Below are positions 1-6,857 of a stretch of 8,390 bases of DNA, one piece after another (positions within the stretch are counted from its first letter, which is position 1; every line of letters starts with the position of its first letter). The notes below the pieces were generated by a model. That model was not told the DNA's origin. It searched no databases and was given only the letters and a program-made list of their open reading frames with translations. The position numbers and the translations under genes are program-made. The stretch is from an uncultured Lachnospiraceae bacterium (GTDB lineage Bacteria > Bacillota > Clostridia > Lachnospirales > Lachnospiraceae), in the NCBI GenBank assembly GCA_948688495.1, contig CAPQSW010000060.1:1-8390 (forward strand), given 5' to 3'.

Positions 1-49
1 CAGTTTTATTTCTCCATCGGTTGCAGTTATCTAAGTTCTTATTCGACAT
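1..49 (-). CDS. Start of a small basic protein (partial, runs off window); possible ribbon-helix-helix mobilization protein
   Basis: A minus-strand ATG at 47-49 lies one base past the TGA stop (51-53) of the integrase remnant. It is preceded by a strong purine-rich ribosome binding site (GGGGGA, about 58-63) inside the end of that gene, so the two were probably translationally coupled. Only 16 residues are visible (MSNKNLDNCNRWRNKT). The Asn/Arg-rich start with RWRNKT resembles small ribbon-helix-helix proteins, often called plasmid mobilization proteins, found in Clostridia integrative elements; this match is from memory. The rest lies left of the window, so length and function cannot be confirmed. 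Confidence 0.45.
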   Translation of the reverse strand, partial: MSNKNLDNCNRWRNKT

Positions 50-50
50 A

Positions 51-239
51 TCAAAAATCCCCCTTTCCTAAATCGTCAAGCCTGTCTGCCATTTCTGCCT
101 GCTTTGACGGAAACAAATGAGCGTAACGGTAAGTGATTTCAATGCTCTCATGCCCTACTCTGTCAGCAATCGCCACCGCCGAGAATCCCATGTCAATCAA
201 TAAACTGATGTGGCTATGCCGCAAATCTGCCCGTGTCAA
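51..239 (-). pseudogene. Tyrosine integrase, C-terminal remnant
   Basis: This is the last ~60 residues of a phage-type or Tn916-type tyrosine recombinase. Visible catalytic elements are the Arg of H-x-x-R (in DLRHSH), the His of GHES, and the nucleophilic Tyr in YRYAHLF. The usual start of the motif, HDLRHSH, here reads ADLRHSH: the codon that should give His gives Ala. Upstream of it the reading frame runs only into the terminator of the neighbouring recombinase operon (stop TAA at 294-296). The N-terminal DNA-binding domains and the first catalytic Arg and Lys are therefore absent. The only upstream start is a TTG at 237-239 without a ribosome binding site, so the remnant is probably not expressed. 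The simplest reading is disruption of the integrase gene by insertion of the serine-recombinase element; the 5' part of the gene should be at that element's far end. Confidence 0.85.
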
Positions 240-248
240 GTAAAATCC

Positions 249-292
249 AAAAAATACCGGAGGCTGAAAATCCCTTAGAATTCCCAGCCTCC
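249..292 (-). terminator. Intrinsic terminator of the serine recombinase operon
   Basis: On the minus strand an 8-bp perfect stem (GGAGGCTG at 285-292 with CAGCCTCC at 259-266) can be lengthened inward by A-T and G-U pairs to about 13 bp. It is followed by GGTA and a run of six T (249-254). It begins 13 bases after the Rec1 stop codon (306-308), so it ends the Rec3-Rec2-Rec1 transcript and insulates the integrase remnant beyond it. Confidence 0.85.
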
Positions 293-305
293 CTTAATCC
301 ATCTT

Positions 306-1846
306 TTAGGCATCCTTCAAAAAATCATCCATATTCCACACAACCTCTATATTCCCATCTTCAAATAGCGTGATGTTTCTTACTAACACCCGGATTGCCT
401 CTGGATTAAATTCCGACAGCCCCGCAATCACTGTCAATTCTTCCTCCGAAACATCCGGCACAGGGGATAACGCTGCCAATTCCTTTTCCCTGGCTGCCAG
501 AGTTTCATTCAATGTATTGATTTCCTCCTGCAGCCTGTCCCGAAGATTCCGCATTTCCTCCCTCGACATCTTCTCCCTTGTGTAGTCGTCATATGCCTGA
601 AACTTTCTGTTCTCCAGGTTTTTAATCTTCTGACTGATTATTTTCACATCCGGCCCATTTCCCTGCGTTTCTTTTTGTATTACCCTTTTCTTTTCCAAAT
701 CCTGCAAAAAGGATTCTGCCGTAACACGGAGATAAGTCAGCACTGTATTTTCAAAAATCTCTGCATCCATTTTTACCTCACTGCAGTTTAATTCTGTCGG
801 ATTCAGATTGGCGGGGCATTTATATTTTCCATGCCGCTTTATCAGGGCATGACCACAGCATCCGCAGAGAAAAAGCCTCGCAGAAGAATTACCGGACCTC
901 ACTTTTTTCGCCTGGCTTTTCCGATTCAGCTTTTCATGGGCTGCCTCATACAGCTCCCTGCTGACGATGGGTTCGTGGCAGTTTTCCACCACCGTCCATT
1001 TCTCCGGTTCTCTACGCTTTGACTTGTAGCCTGTCCTCTGGTTCTGCTCAATGCGGTTATTGACGATTGTTCCGATATAAACCTCGTTGTACAGAATATC
1101 CATCACTGTAGTAGCCGACCACTGGTGTACCTTGATTTCCGTACCATGCTTTCTCTCCCTACCATGGCTTTTCTGGTAATCAAGGCAGGTTTCAACGCCC
1201 GCCTCATTCAGTATTCTTGCTATCTCTTTATACTTCTTACCCTCTGCCGCCAGCGTAAATATCCTTTTTACCACTTCTGCCGCCTCCGGATCGGGAACCA
1301 GCCTATGCTTATCTCCCAGGTATTTCACATATCCATATGGGGCAAAGGATCCAATGAATTTCCCCTGTTCTGTCAGGACTTTCCTTGCCGCCATCACCTT
1401 TTTGGAGGCATCCCGGCTGTACATCATGTTGATGATATTTTTTATGCCGACCTCCATGCCGCCTGTCTTTCCGGCATAATTGTCACTGTCATAACGTTCA
1501 TTGACTGCGATATACCGCACATGAAGTAAAGGGAACAAGCACTCCATATATTTCCCGACCTCCAGATAATCCCTGCCGAGGCGGCTGTAATCTTTGGTAA
1601 TGATTACCTGTATTTCCCCATTCCTCACCTGTTCAATCATCTCCTGAAAGGCAGCCCGGTCAAACCTCGCCCCACTGACACCATCATCCACAAACTCCCT
1701 GATTTCACACTCTGACAAAGTTTTGTCTGACCGAATATAATCCAGTATCAGCTGCCTCTGGTTTGCTATGCTGTTGCTTTCTTTTTGCCTATATCCTTAT
1801 CTTCGCCGGAAAGACGGAGATACATGGCAATCACCTTTTTATCCAT
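306..1846 (-). CDS. Large serine recombinase Rec1 (last of three), frameshifted near N terminus
   Basis: Site-specific DNA recombinase of the resolvase/invertase superfamily. The uninterrupted part (306-1718, 470 residues) starts after the catalytic serine and carries FVDDGVSGARFDR, the KDYSRLGRD active-site arginines, a recombinase DNA-binding domain, a zinc ribbon (CGCC, then two further Cys about 13 and 24 residues on), a coiled coil rich in Glu/Lys/Arg, and a C-terminal VVWNMDDFLK strand. The missing start lies just upstream in two frames. ATG at 1844-1846 (or 1847-1849), 5 or 2 bases after GGAGG (1852-1856), opens MDKKVIAMYLRLSGEDKDIG with catalytic Ser13 in frame. The continuation ESNSIANQRQLILDYIRS is in the -1 frame. 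The switch falls at an A5 run (T5 on the plus strand, 1782-1786). Adding one A restores a 513-residue protein of normal family length. As read, translation from the ATG stops at 1766-1768 after 26 residues. Decay, sequencing error or phase variation are all possible. Confidence 0.88.
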
Positions 1847-1867
1847 CATGGCCTCCAATCCTTTTAC

Positions 1868-1892
1868 GAAGAACGCTGTCTCTGCGTTCTTC
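1868..1892 (-). other. Intergenic hairpin between Rec2 and Rec1
   Basis: A perfect 9-bp inverted repeat (GAAGAACGC at 1868-1876, GCGTTCTTC at 1884-1892) with a 7-base loop lies in the 67-base gap between the Rec2 stop and the Rec1 start. On the transcribed (minus) strand it is followed by GTAAAAG and no T-run, so it is not a standard terminator. It could stabilise or process the operon mRNA, tune Rec1 expression, or be a protein-binding dyad. Confidence 0.5.
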
Positions 1893-1916
1893 CAGTGTGA
1901 GATTTAGAACATCTTC

Positions 1917-3659
1917 TCACGCTTTCTCCCCTGCTGTCTGTAATAATTCTTTTAGGAAATCATCATACTTCAACGTAATCTCTACATTTCCCTCTTTATC
2001 CAGTACAATCCTTTCCACAAACGCATCTGCCATCTCTTTCGTTAGTTTTCTTTTTCCGATGAATTTCTTCACTGCGGCATCCCATTCCTCGTCCAACAGA
2101 AAATCTTTTTTATAGCACTGCTGACTTTCCAGCATTTCCTCTGCTGACTTTTCCAGTTCTGCAGCCTGTTTTCGGTAGGACTTCTGGTACTGTAAATATT
2201 CCTCACTTGTAATAATGCCGTCCTTATAATCTTCATACAGACCTCTTTCTCTGGACTTTACCTTGCGGAGGCTGTTCTGCACTTTAGCAATCTCCCCTGC
2301 ATAAAAGTTATACTGACGGACACCGTAACTGCTGCGGTTTCTTTCCCTTGTCTGCCCTGTCTTTTCCATACACAGTTTCATATGGGATTTAATTACCTGA
2401 AATACCGTGTCATGGAGTTGCCGATATTTCATCCTTCCATGTTCTGCGCATTTCATATGATGGTTGAACATGGTAGTAGTGCACCGGTAATAAAAGTAAT
2501 TACTCCCGGTATTGCTGCGGACAACCCCGATATTTTTCCGGCAGCATGCACAGATACATTTCCCCGGAAAGAAATTTTCCGGTGCTTTTTCATGTTCCAG
2601 TGCTGCATTATGGGCATGGAGGTTTTTCACACGCATTTTTATTTTCTTCTGTACTTCCTCAAATACTTCCCTGCTGACAAGAGGTTCATGGGTATCGGAA
2701 ATAATCAGCCAGTTTTCTTCTGAAACCCGCCTGTCTTTGTCCGGGTTATTAAATCCGCCTTTCCTTGTGGCATGCACGCTGTCGCCCACATAATGCCGGT
2801 TTGTCAGGATTGTTTTGACATGGAGATGATACCAGTCCCTCGTTTTTTCTGCCTTTTCCCTATTCCCCTGCTTCAGATAACGGTGCTTTGGAGGCGAAGC
2901 AATCCCCTCCTGCTGCAACTTTCTTGCAATTTCAGAATAGGTAAGCCCATTTAGGTACATTTCAAAAATCCGTTTTACGATTGGCGCTGTTTCCCCATCA
3001 ACAATCAGTTTCTTTGCCACGGCATCCTTTTTATAGCCATAGGGCGGACGACCACAGGCATACTCCCCGTTTTGCCACATGGTCTGGTAACAGGCATGGA
3101 TTTTTGCCGAAATATCCCTTGCATACCATTCATTGATGATGTTTTTCAGGGGCATGGTCAAATCCGTCCCCTCACGGTTCGTATCAAAATCATCATTGAC
3201 GGCAATATACCGTACATGGAACAGTGGAAATATACGCTCAATATAAGTGCCGGAATCAATATAATTCCTGCCAAGACGGCTTAAATCTTTCGTAATCACC
3301 GCATCAACCTTCCCTGCCCGAATATCCTGCAGCATGCGTTCAAACTCCGGCCGTTCAAAGTTTGTTCCGCTGAAAGAAACATCTGCATAAATGTCTGCCA
3401 GTTCCATATCTTCCTGTCTGTCTATAAAATTCTTCAGATAGGCAATCTGTGTTTCCACTGTGTCCCTCTCACGGTTTTCCTCTGTTTCATAGGACAGCCT
3501 TGCATAAATGGCGGCATGATAGATAGTTGCCATACTTTCCAAATCTGTCAATATTTGTACTACAGAATTACCTGCTGTTTTCGTCACTGCCCCCACGGGC
3601 AAGCTGCATTCTGTTTCTACCATAACAGAAGGAACATTTTTTCTACTTTTTCTTGCCAT
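1917..3659 (-). CDS. Large serine recombinase Rec2 (middle of three)
   Basis: A 580-residue site-specific recombinase with the complete large-serine-recombinase layout. The catalytic domain contains AAIYARLS with the nucleophile at Ser56, VSFSGTNFERPEF near 94-106, and KDLSRLGRN at 124-132 with the active-site arginines. The recombinase domain spans about 200-345 (PPYGYKKD, THEPLVSREVFE). A zinc ribbon has Cys at about 368-373 and then 393 and 404. A long coiled coil at about 450-515 (YEDYKDGIITSEEY) is followed by a C-terminal domain ending KYDDFLKELL. The ATG at 3657-3659 begins one base after the Rec3 stop, with GGAGGG inside the end of Rec3, so translation is likely coupled. This start gives about 42 extra residues before the catalytic domain. 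An internal ATG (3531-3533, MATIYHAAIYARLS) would give the usual length but has only a weak ribosome binding site. Intact. Confidence 0.93.
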   Translation of the reverse strand: MARKSRKNVPSVMVETECSLPVGAVTKTAGNSVVQILTDLESMATIYHAAIYARLSYETEENRERDTVETQIAYLKNFIDRQEDMELADIYADVSFSGTNFERPEFERMLQDIRAGKVDAVITKDLSRLGRNYIDSGTYIERIFPLFHVRYIAVNDDFDTNREGTDLTMPLKNIINEWYARDISAKIHACYQTMWQNGEYACGRPPYGYKKDAVAKKLIVDGETAPIVKRIFEMYLNGLTYSEIARKLQQEGIASPPKHRYLKQGNREKAEKTRDWYHLHVKTILTNRHYVGDSVHATRKGGFNNPDKDRRVSEENWLIISDTHEPLVSREVFEEVQKKIKMRVKNLHAHNAALEHEKAPENFFPGKCICACCRKNIGVVRSNTGSNYFYYRCTTTMFNHHMKCAEHGRMKYRQLHDTVFQVIKSHMKLCMEKTGQTRERNRSSYGVRQYNFYAGEIAKVQNSLRKVKSRERGLYEDYKDGIITSEEYLQYQKSYRKQAAELEKSAEEMLESQQCYKKDFLLDEEWDAAVKKFIGKRKLTKEMADAFVERIVLDKEGNVEITLKYDDFLKELLQTAGEKA

Positions 3660-3660
3660 A

Positions 3661-5433
3661 TCACACCGCCCTCCGTTCCATCACAGCGGTTTCGGCAACA
3701 CCGTCTGATACCTGCCCTGTATCTGCTGACATAATGTTTCCCTCTGCCAAATTCTCCACTTCTTTAAGTTGAATATCTTTACTTGTTCCATCACAACCAA
3801 TTTCATACCCAAGCCTGCCCAGGTTATCCATACACTCTCGGTAACAGTCATTAAAATCAAAGATAACCTCTATCGAATTTTTATCCACCACCCTGACCTC
3901 ACGGATCAGTGACACTGCCACATTTCTTGTGAGTTTTTCAATATTCTGGTGCTCCGTAAAATAATCCAGCCACACAAAGCCTCTGCTTTTCCGTTCCAGA
4001 ATCTCCCCCATCTCCAAGTCAATCTGGCAGATGGCAAGCTGGGCATTTTTCCTTCGGCTCTCATAGGCGGCATGAAGTTCCCGGTATTCGTCACCCGAAA
4101 TCATGCCGTCCTTCAAATCCTCATAAAGCATTCCCCTCAAATCCGTACACCATTCCACCTCAGCCTGCTTTTCTGCTTTTCTTTCCTCTAACTTTTTCAT
4201 ATCCATCTGTTGGAATGAGATAGTACCGATAAAGGAAAGAATCCTCTGCAAATCAATGATATTTTCAATGTGTTTCCGTAACAATTCCAGCACGGCACAT
4301 GCCAGTTTTTCCGTTGACATGCTGTGGGGGCGGCATTCCTTTGTTGCTTTGTTGGTGGCACAGATATAATAGGAATACACTCTACCGCCTGCCCTTGTCG
4401 TCTTGCGGATCATCGGCATGCCGCAGTCACCGCACACGACCAGACCGGACAGCGGGTACACTTCCCCATTCCCCGGCGCGGTTCTGGTATCCATGGCAAG
4501 CAGCCTCTGTACCACCTCAAAATCCCTGTCCGAAACGACTGCCTCATGGTTCTTCTCAATCCTTATCCAGTCGCTTTTTTCTTTCACATAAACCTTCTTT
4601 ACTTTATGGTTCGGGGTTGTCTGCCTGCCCTGCACAAGGTTCCCGATGTAAATCTCATTTTTCAGAATCCTCCTTACCGCCACCGGAGTCCACTCCGTTT
4701 TTTCCTTTACCCTGAAACCGGACTGGTAGCTGCTCCCTATGCTCGCCTTATACTCCGCCGGTGGCAGTATCCCAGACTGATTCAGCTTTTTTGCAATGGC
4801 ATCCTGGCTCATACCATGTAACTTCATGCGGAAAATATCCTGCACCACGCCCGCTGCATAAGTGTCTATTTCCAGCTTATGCCTGTCGTCCTCTTTCTTC
4901 CGGTAGCCATAGACAGCAAACGAACCGATAAACTCGCCATTTTTCCGCTTTACTTCCAGATGGCTCCGTATCTTAATGGAAATATCCCTGCAGTATGCGT
5001 CATTGATTAGATTCTTAAATGGAATAATGATATCATCCGAATTGTTTTTCCTATCCAGACTGTCATAGTTGTCGTTGACTGCAATAAATCGCACGCCAAG
5101 CACCGGGAACAGACGCTCAATATACATGCCGGAATCAATGTATTCCCGCCCAAACCGTGATAAATCCTTGACGATGACACAGTCCACAACACCTCGTTTG
5201 ATGTCCTCCAGCATCATCTGAAATGCGGGGCGTTCAAAATCGGAACCACTGTATCCGTCGTCCACACGCTCCGATACGACTTCAATATCCTCTTTGTCCT
5301 TCAGGAAATCCTTGATGAAATTTTTCTGGTTGGAAATGCTGTTGCTCTCTGCCTTGCCCGCAGCGGCAACACCGCCATCCTCTTTCGATAACCGGACATA
5401 GATGGCAGCATGATAGATTTTTTTGGCAACCAT
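3661..5433 (-). CDS. Large serine recombinase Rec3 (first of three in operon)
   Basis: A 590-residue site-specific recombinase, intact. The N-terminal resolvase domain carries AAIYVRLSKEDG with nucleophile Ser16, ESNSISNQKNFI at 29-40, VDDGYSGSDFERP at 57-69 and KDLSRFGRE at 89-97. The recombinase domain follows (YGYRKKEDDRHKLE, and NHEAVVSDRDFE near 295-306). The zinc ribbon is CGDC (Cys334, Cys337) with Cys358 and Cys367. A coiled coil at about 410-480 includes YEDLKDGMISGDEY. The EVIFDFNDCYRE strand near 522-533 is where relatives usually end; about 55 further polar residues follow. The ATG at 5431-5433 has a good AAGGAG ribosome binding site about 10 bases upstream. It is the first recombinase of the leftward operon, 224 bases after the DUF6870-like gene. 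Family members cut attP and attB with the serine and rejoin after subunit rotation. Confidence 0.95.
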   Translation of the reverse strand: MVAKKIYHAAIYVRLSKEDGGVAAAGKAESNSISNQKNFIKDFLKDKEDIEVVSERVDDGYSGSDFERPAFQMMLEDIKRGVVDCVIVKDLSRFGREYIDSGMYIERLFPVLGVRFIAVNDNYDSLDRKNNSDDIIIPFKNLINDAYCRDISIKIRSHLEVKRKNGEFIGSFAVYGYRKKEDDRHKLEIDTYAAGVVQDIFRMKLHGMSQDAIAKKLNQSGILPPAEYKASIGSSYQSGFRVKEKTEWTPVAVRRILKNEIYIGNLVQGRQTTPNHKVKKVYVKEKSDWIRIEKNHEAVVSDRDFEVVQRLLAMDTRTAPGNGEVYPLSGLVVCGDCGMPMIRKTTRAGGRVYSYYICATNKATKECRPHSMSTEKLACAVLELLRKHIENIIDLQRILSFIGTISFQQMDMKKLEERKAEKQAEVEWCTDLRGMLYEDLKDGMISGDEYRELHAAYESRRKNAQLAICQIDLEMGEILERKSRGFVWLDYFTEHQNIEKLTRNVAVSLIREVRVVDKNSIEVIFDFNDCYRECMDNLGRLGYEIGCDGTSKDIQLKEVENLAEGNIMSADTGQVSDGVAETAVMERRAV

Positions 5434-5457
5434 AGATAACCACTCCTTCTATTTTTA

Positions 5458-5616
5458 TTAGTCAGAAGAATCCGAAAGAAAACCTTCCATAACAATAGAA
5501 AGAGCCGCATTAGATTTAGTCCTGCAGCTATTGTAACGCACATCTTTCCGTTTGTCCGCTGTTATTTTGAATATTTTTTCAGCTATCTGTCTGGAATTGG
5601 ACTCATAACAGATACT
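5458..5616 (-). pseudogene. Possible remnant or unrecognised short coding stretch upstream of Rec3
   Basis: Between the DUF6870-like gene and Rec3 the minus strand holds a 52-codon open frame, ending in TAA at 5458-5460 just before the Rec3 ribosome binding site. It reads protein-like (YESNSRQIAEKIFKITADKR, later RYNSCRTKSNAALSIVMEGF). It has no ATG, GTG or TTG at its beginning; the upstream stop is at 5617-5619. A neighbouring frame just upstream (QWTDKTVDFKVSV) could join it by a one-base shift near a TTTTAAA run. It may be a decayed small gene, or chance. I do not recognise a family. Confidence 0.25.
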
Positions 5617-5657
5617 TTAAAATCCACTGTCTTATCTGTCCATTGCAGAATGCCAAA

Positions 5658-5906
5658 TCAAACGGATAATAACAGATTTTCAAAGGCATCTTCCATAGAA
5701 ACCCCATTATCCGCAAAGCTTACCTTTACTTTCACATTTCCCGCCCGAACCAGATATGGATTCCCCACCTTCTCAAGATACTGCTGCCTGCGTTTTTCCA
5801 ATGGCTGATTTCTGTCTACCCTTACTTTTGATATATCTGTTAGGCTGCTTGTCTCCACGTCTTCAAAATCCACCGCCTGTAATTCTCTGTATTCCTCCAC
5901 TGTCAT
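5658..5906 (-). CDS. Small DUF6870-like protein of the recombinase module
   Basis: An 82-residue protein with no membrane segment or signal peptide. It starts MTVEEYRELQAVDFEDV, has a charged middle (PLEKRRQQYLEKV) and ends with NPYLVRAG followed by VKVKVSFADNGVSMEDAFEN. The NPY...VKVSFAD...LED pattern matches, from memory, small proteins named DUF6870 in Clostridia mobile elements. The final beta-strand plus short helix also recalls TnpW-type transposon proteins. No activity is established that I know of. The ATG at 5904-5906 has a very strong purine-rich ribosome binding site (GGGGGAGGGA). It lies upstream of and in line with the three recombinases, so a helper or regulatory role in recombination is plausible but inferred. 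An RHH or HTH fold cannot be excluded. Confidence 0.72.
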   Translation of the reverse strand: MTVEEYRELQAVDFEDVETSSLTDISKVRVDRNQPLEKRRQQYLEKVGNPYLVRAGNVKVKVSFADNGVSMEDAFENLLLSV

Positions 5907-6390
5907 TCCCTCCCCCTTTTCACTGCCGGATATGCCGGCTCATTTTCCGTTCACATGATTATTTTATAACTCTTTCTTCATAATGTAGAGACCACGGTTC
6001 GGTTACTAAGTGACCGTGTGGCGGTTACCTCATAAATCCATAAGCGGTGACTTACATAAGTTTTGCAAAAATTTACAGCCCGGTTACCCACACTGTATAT
6101 TTAATGGAAGATTAAAACTGGACAGACATAGAATAAGCCCAATCCTGAAACGTGGAGAAAGTGGAAAAATCTTCAAATCCCAAGTTCGCGTGTAATCATA
6201 CACTTTTTGTTATCAAATCCCAAAAGGTAGTGGAAAGACGTTGAGAGAAATCGCCTTTTCTGTCAGGGATGAAGAATATTCTATAAAAACCAGAACGTGA
6301 GCGGTATGCTTATGACAATATGCCGCCCTGCTCCATACATATTAAATATGGTGAAAATTACATTCTGTTATTATTTTCTGTTCTTTAAAA
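5907..6390. other. Non-coding region with repeats between recombinase operon and repressor cassettes
   Basis: No convincing gene lies in these 484 bases on either strand; the short open frames lack ribosome binding sites and family resemblance. It holds a 5-bp GC-rich hairpin just upstream of the DUF6870-like gene (GCCGG 5925-5929, CCGGC 5935-5939), an array of CGGTKAC motifs (6000-6087), and two copies of TCAAATCCCAA (6173-6183 and 6213-6223). Between those copies is a small hairpin GTGTA-ATCA-TACAC (6190-6203) followed by five T, a weak candidate plus-strand terminator. The leftward operon promoter should be here; TATAAA-like sequence on the minus strand near 5963-5970 is a possible -10, but I see no clear -35. 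Confidence 0.6.
6000..6087 (+). repeat. Iterated CGGTKAC motifs (candidate binding-site array)
   Basis: Four direct copies of CGGTTAC or CGGTGAC lie at 6000-6006, 6022-6028, 6045-6051 and 6081-6087, with start-to-start spacing of 22, 23 and 36 bases. An inverted copy (GTGACCG, 6010-6016) forms with the first an imperfect 17-bp dyad CGGTTAC-TAA-GTGACCG. A partial copy CGGTT sits directly before the first (5995-5999). The near two-turn spacing suggests a protein binding one face of the helix. Placement upstream of the recombinase operon fits an operator, a recombination accessory site or part of an attachment region. Which one cannot be told from sequence alone. Confidence 0.5.
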
Positions 6391-6732
6391 TCAGTCCGTC
6401 TCCCGGTATTTATCCAGAGACACCTTGACCGCTTTTACTACATCCTCCAGTATATGCATATCCTGCATGGAACAGGAATCCAGTATTTCTTCCAGTTCCC
6501 CTTTTATAACCGTTTTGTCTTTCCGGGGCGTATCGTGGAGAAGTTCATCCGTCTGTACGCACAGGACATTTGCAATGTTCACAAAAACCGGCAGGCTCAA
6601 TTTTGTGTTCCCTGTCTCAATATGGCTCATATGTGTTGGGGATATGCCCACCTTTTCTGCCAACTGCTCCTGTGATAAATTATATGCCTTCCTGAATTTC
6701 CTGATACGCTGCCCTATTTTATAGTAATTCAT
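6391..6732 (-). CDS. XRE-family transcriptional repressor (copy A)
   Basis: A 113-residue DNA-binding protein of the Cro/C1 (XRE) class. The helix-turn-helix covers about residues 8-60, with the recognition segment QLAEKVGISPTHMSHIETG near 23-41, as in many SinR-like and phage or ICE repressors. The C-terminal half is a charged helix region (GELEEILDSCSMQDMHILED) that probably dimerises. I chose the ATG at 6730-6732 because GGCGGTGAT sits at the right distance; the GTG three codons upstream overlaps that site. It is about 90% identical (102 of 113 residues by eye) to copy B at 7134-7475, and differs at the helix-turn-helix residue 32 (Pro versus Thr). It diverges from the small gene at 6858. 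Operator-like repeats between them suggest autoregulation and control of that gene. Confidence 0.92.
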   Translation of the reverse strand: MNYYKIGQRIRKFRKAYNLSQEQLAEKVGISPTHMSHIETGNTKLSLPVFVNIANVLCVQTDELLHDTPRKDKTVIKGELEEILDSCSMQDMHILEDVVKAVKVSLDKYRETD

Positions 6733-6830
6733 AAATATCACCGCCTATATAATTTAATTTTACTTGAATTGTATAGGCTAATATGATATTATTACATAAA
6801 TTGTATGGGCTATAATATGTCTATATAATT
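6403..6830. repeat. 428-bp direct repeat, copy 1 (repressor gene plus control region)
   Basis: Matches 7146-7573 at a constant offset of 743 bases from end to end, with scattered substitutions and no indel that I can see. The block covers nearly all of repressor copy A and the divergent promoter/operator region, but not the small gene beyond it. It is a segmental duplication old enough to have diverged, or one acquired by recombination between related elements. Confidence 0.9.
6743..6811. promoter_or_regulatory. Operator/promoter region between repressor A and small gene at 6858
   Basis: Three copies of an AATTRTATRGGC-like site occur: inverted at 6743-6755, direct at 6767-6779 and direct at 6798-6811. 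The first two form a long dyad (GCCTATATAATT ... AATTGTATAGGC) that abuts the repressor ribosome binding site. A plus-strand promoter, TTGAAT (6764-6769) - 17 bp - TATTAT (6787-6792), overlaps the middle site, so binding there should block the small gene. All of this is conserved in the second cassette. Confidence 0.6.
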
Positions 6831-6857
6831 AAAATACAAGTAAAGGAATATTTTATA

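Noticed and set aside
1125..1529. 134-residue plus-strand open frame
   Set aside because: Entirely antisense to the conserved catalytic and recombinase domains of Rec1; translation resembles no family.
4299..4821. Plus-strand open frames of 138 and 165 residues
   Set aside because: Antisense to the recombinase domain of Rec3; Pro/Ser/Cys-rich shadow translations with no ribosome binding site.
6000..6087. CRISPR array
   Set aside because: Repeats are only 7 bases with 15-29 base gaps and no cas genes; this is a binding-site-like array.
5756..6195. Short plus-strand open frames in the DUF6870-like gene and the repeat region
   Set aside because: The first is antisense to the DUF6870-like gene. 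The second runs through the CGGTKAC array without a ribosome binding site or protein-like composition.
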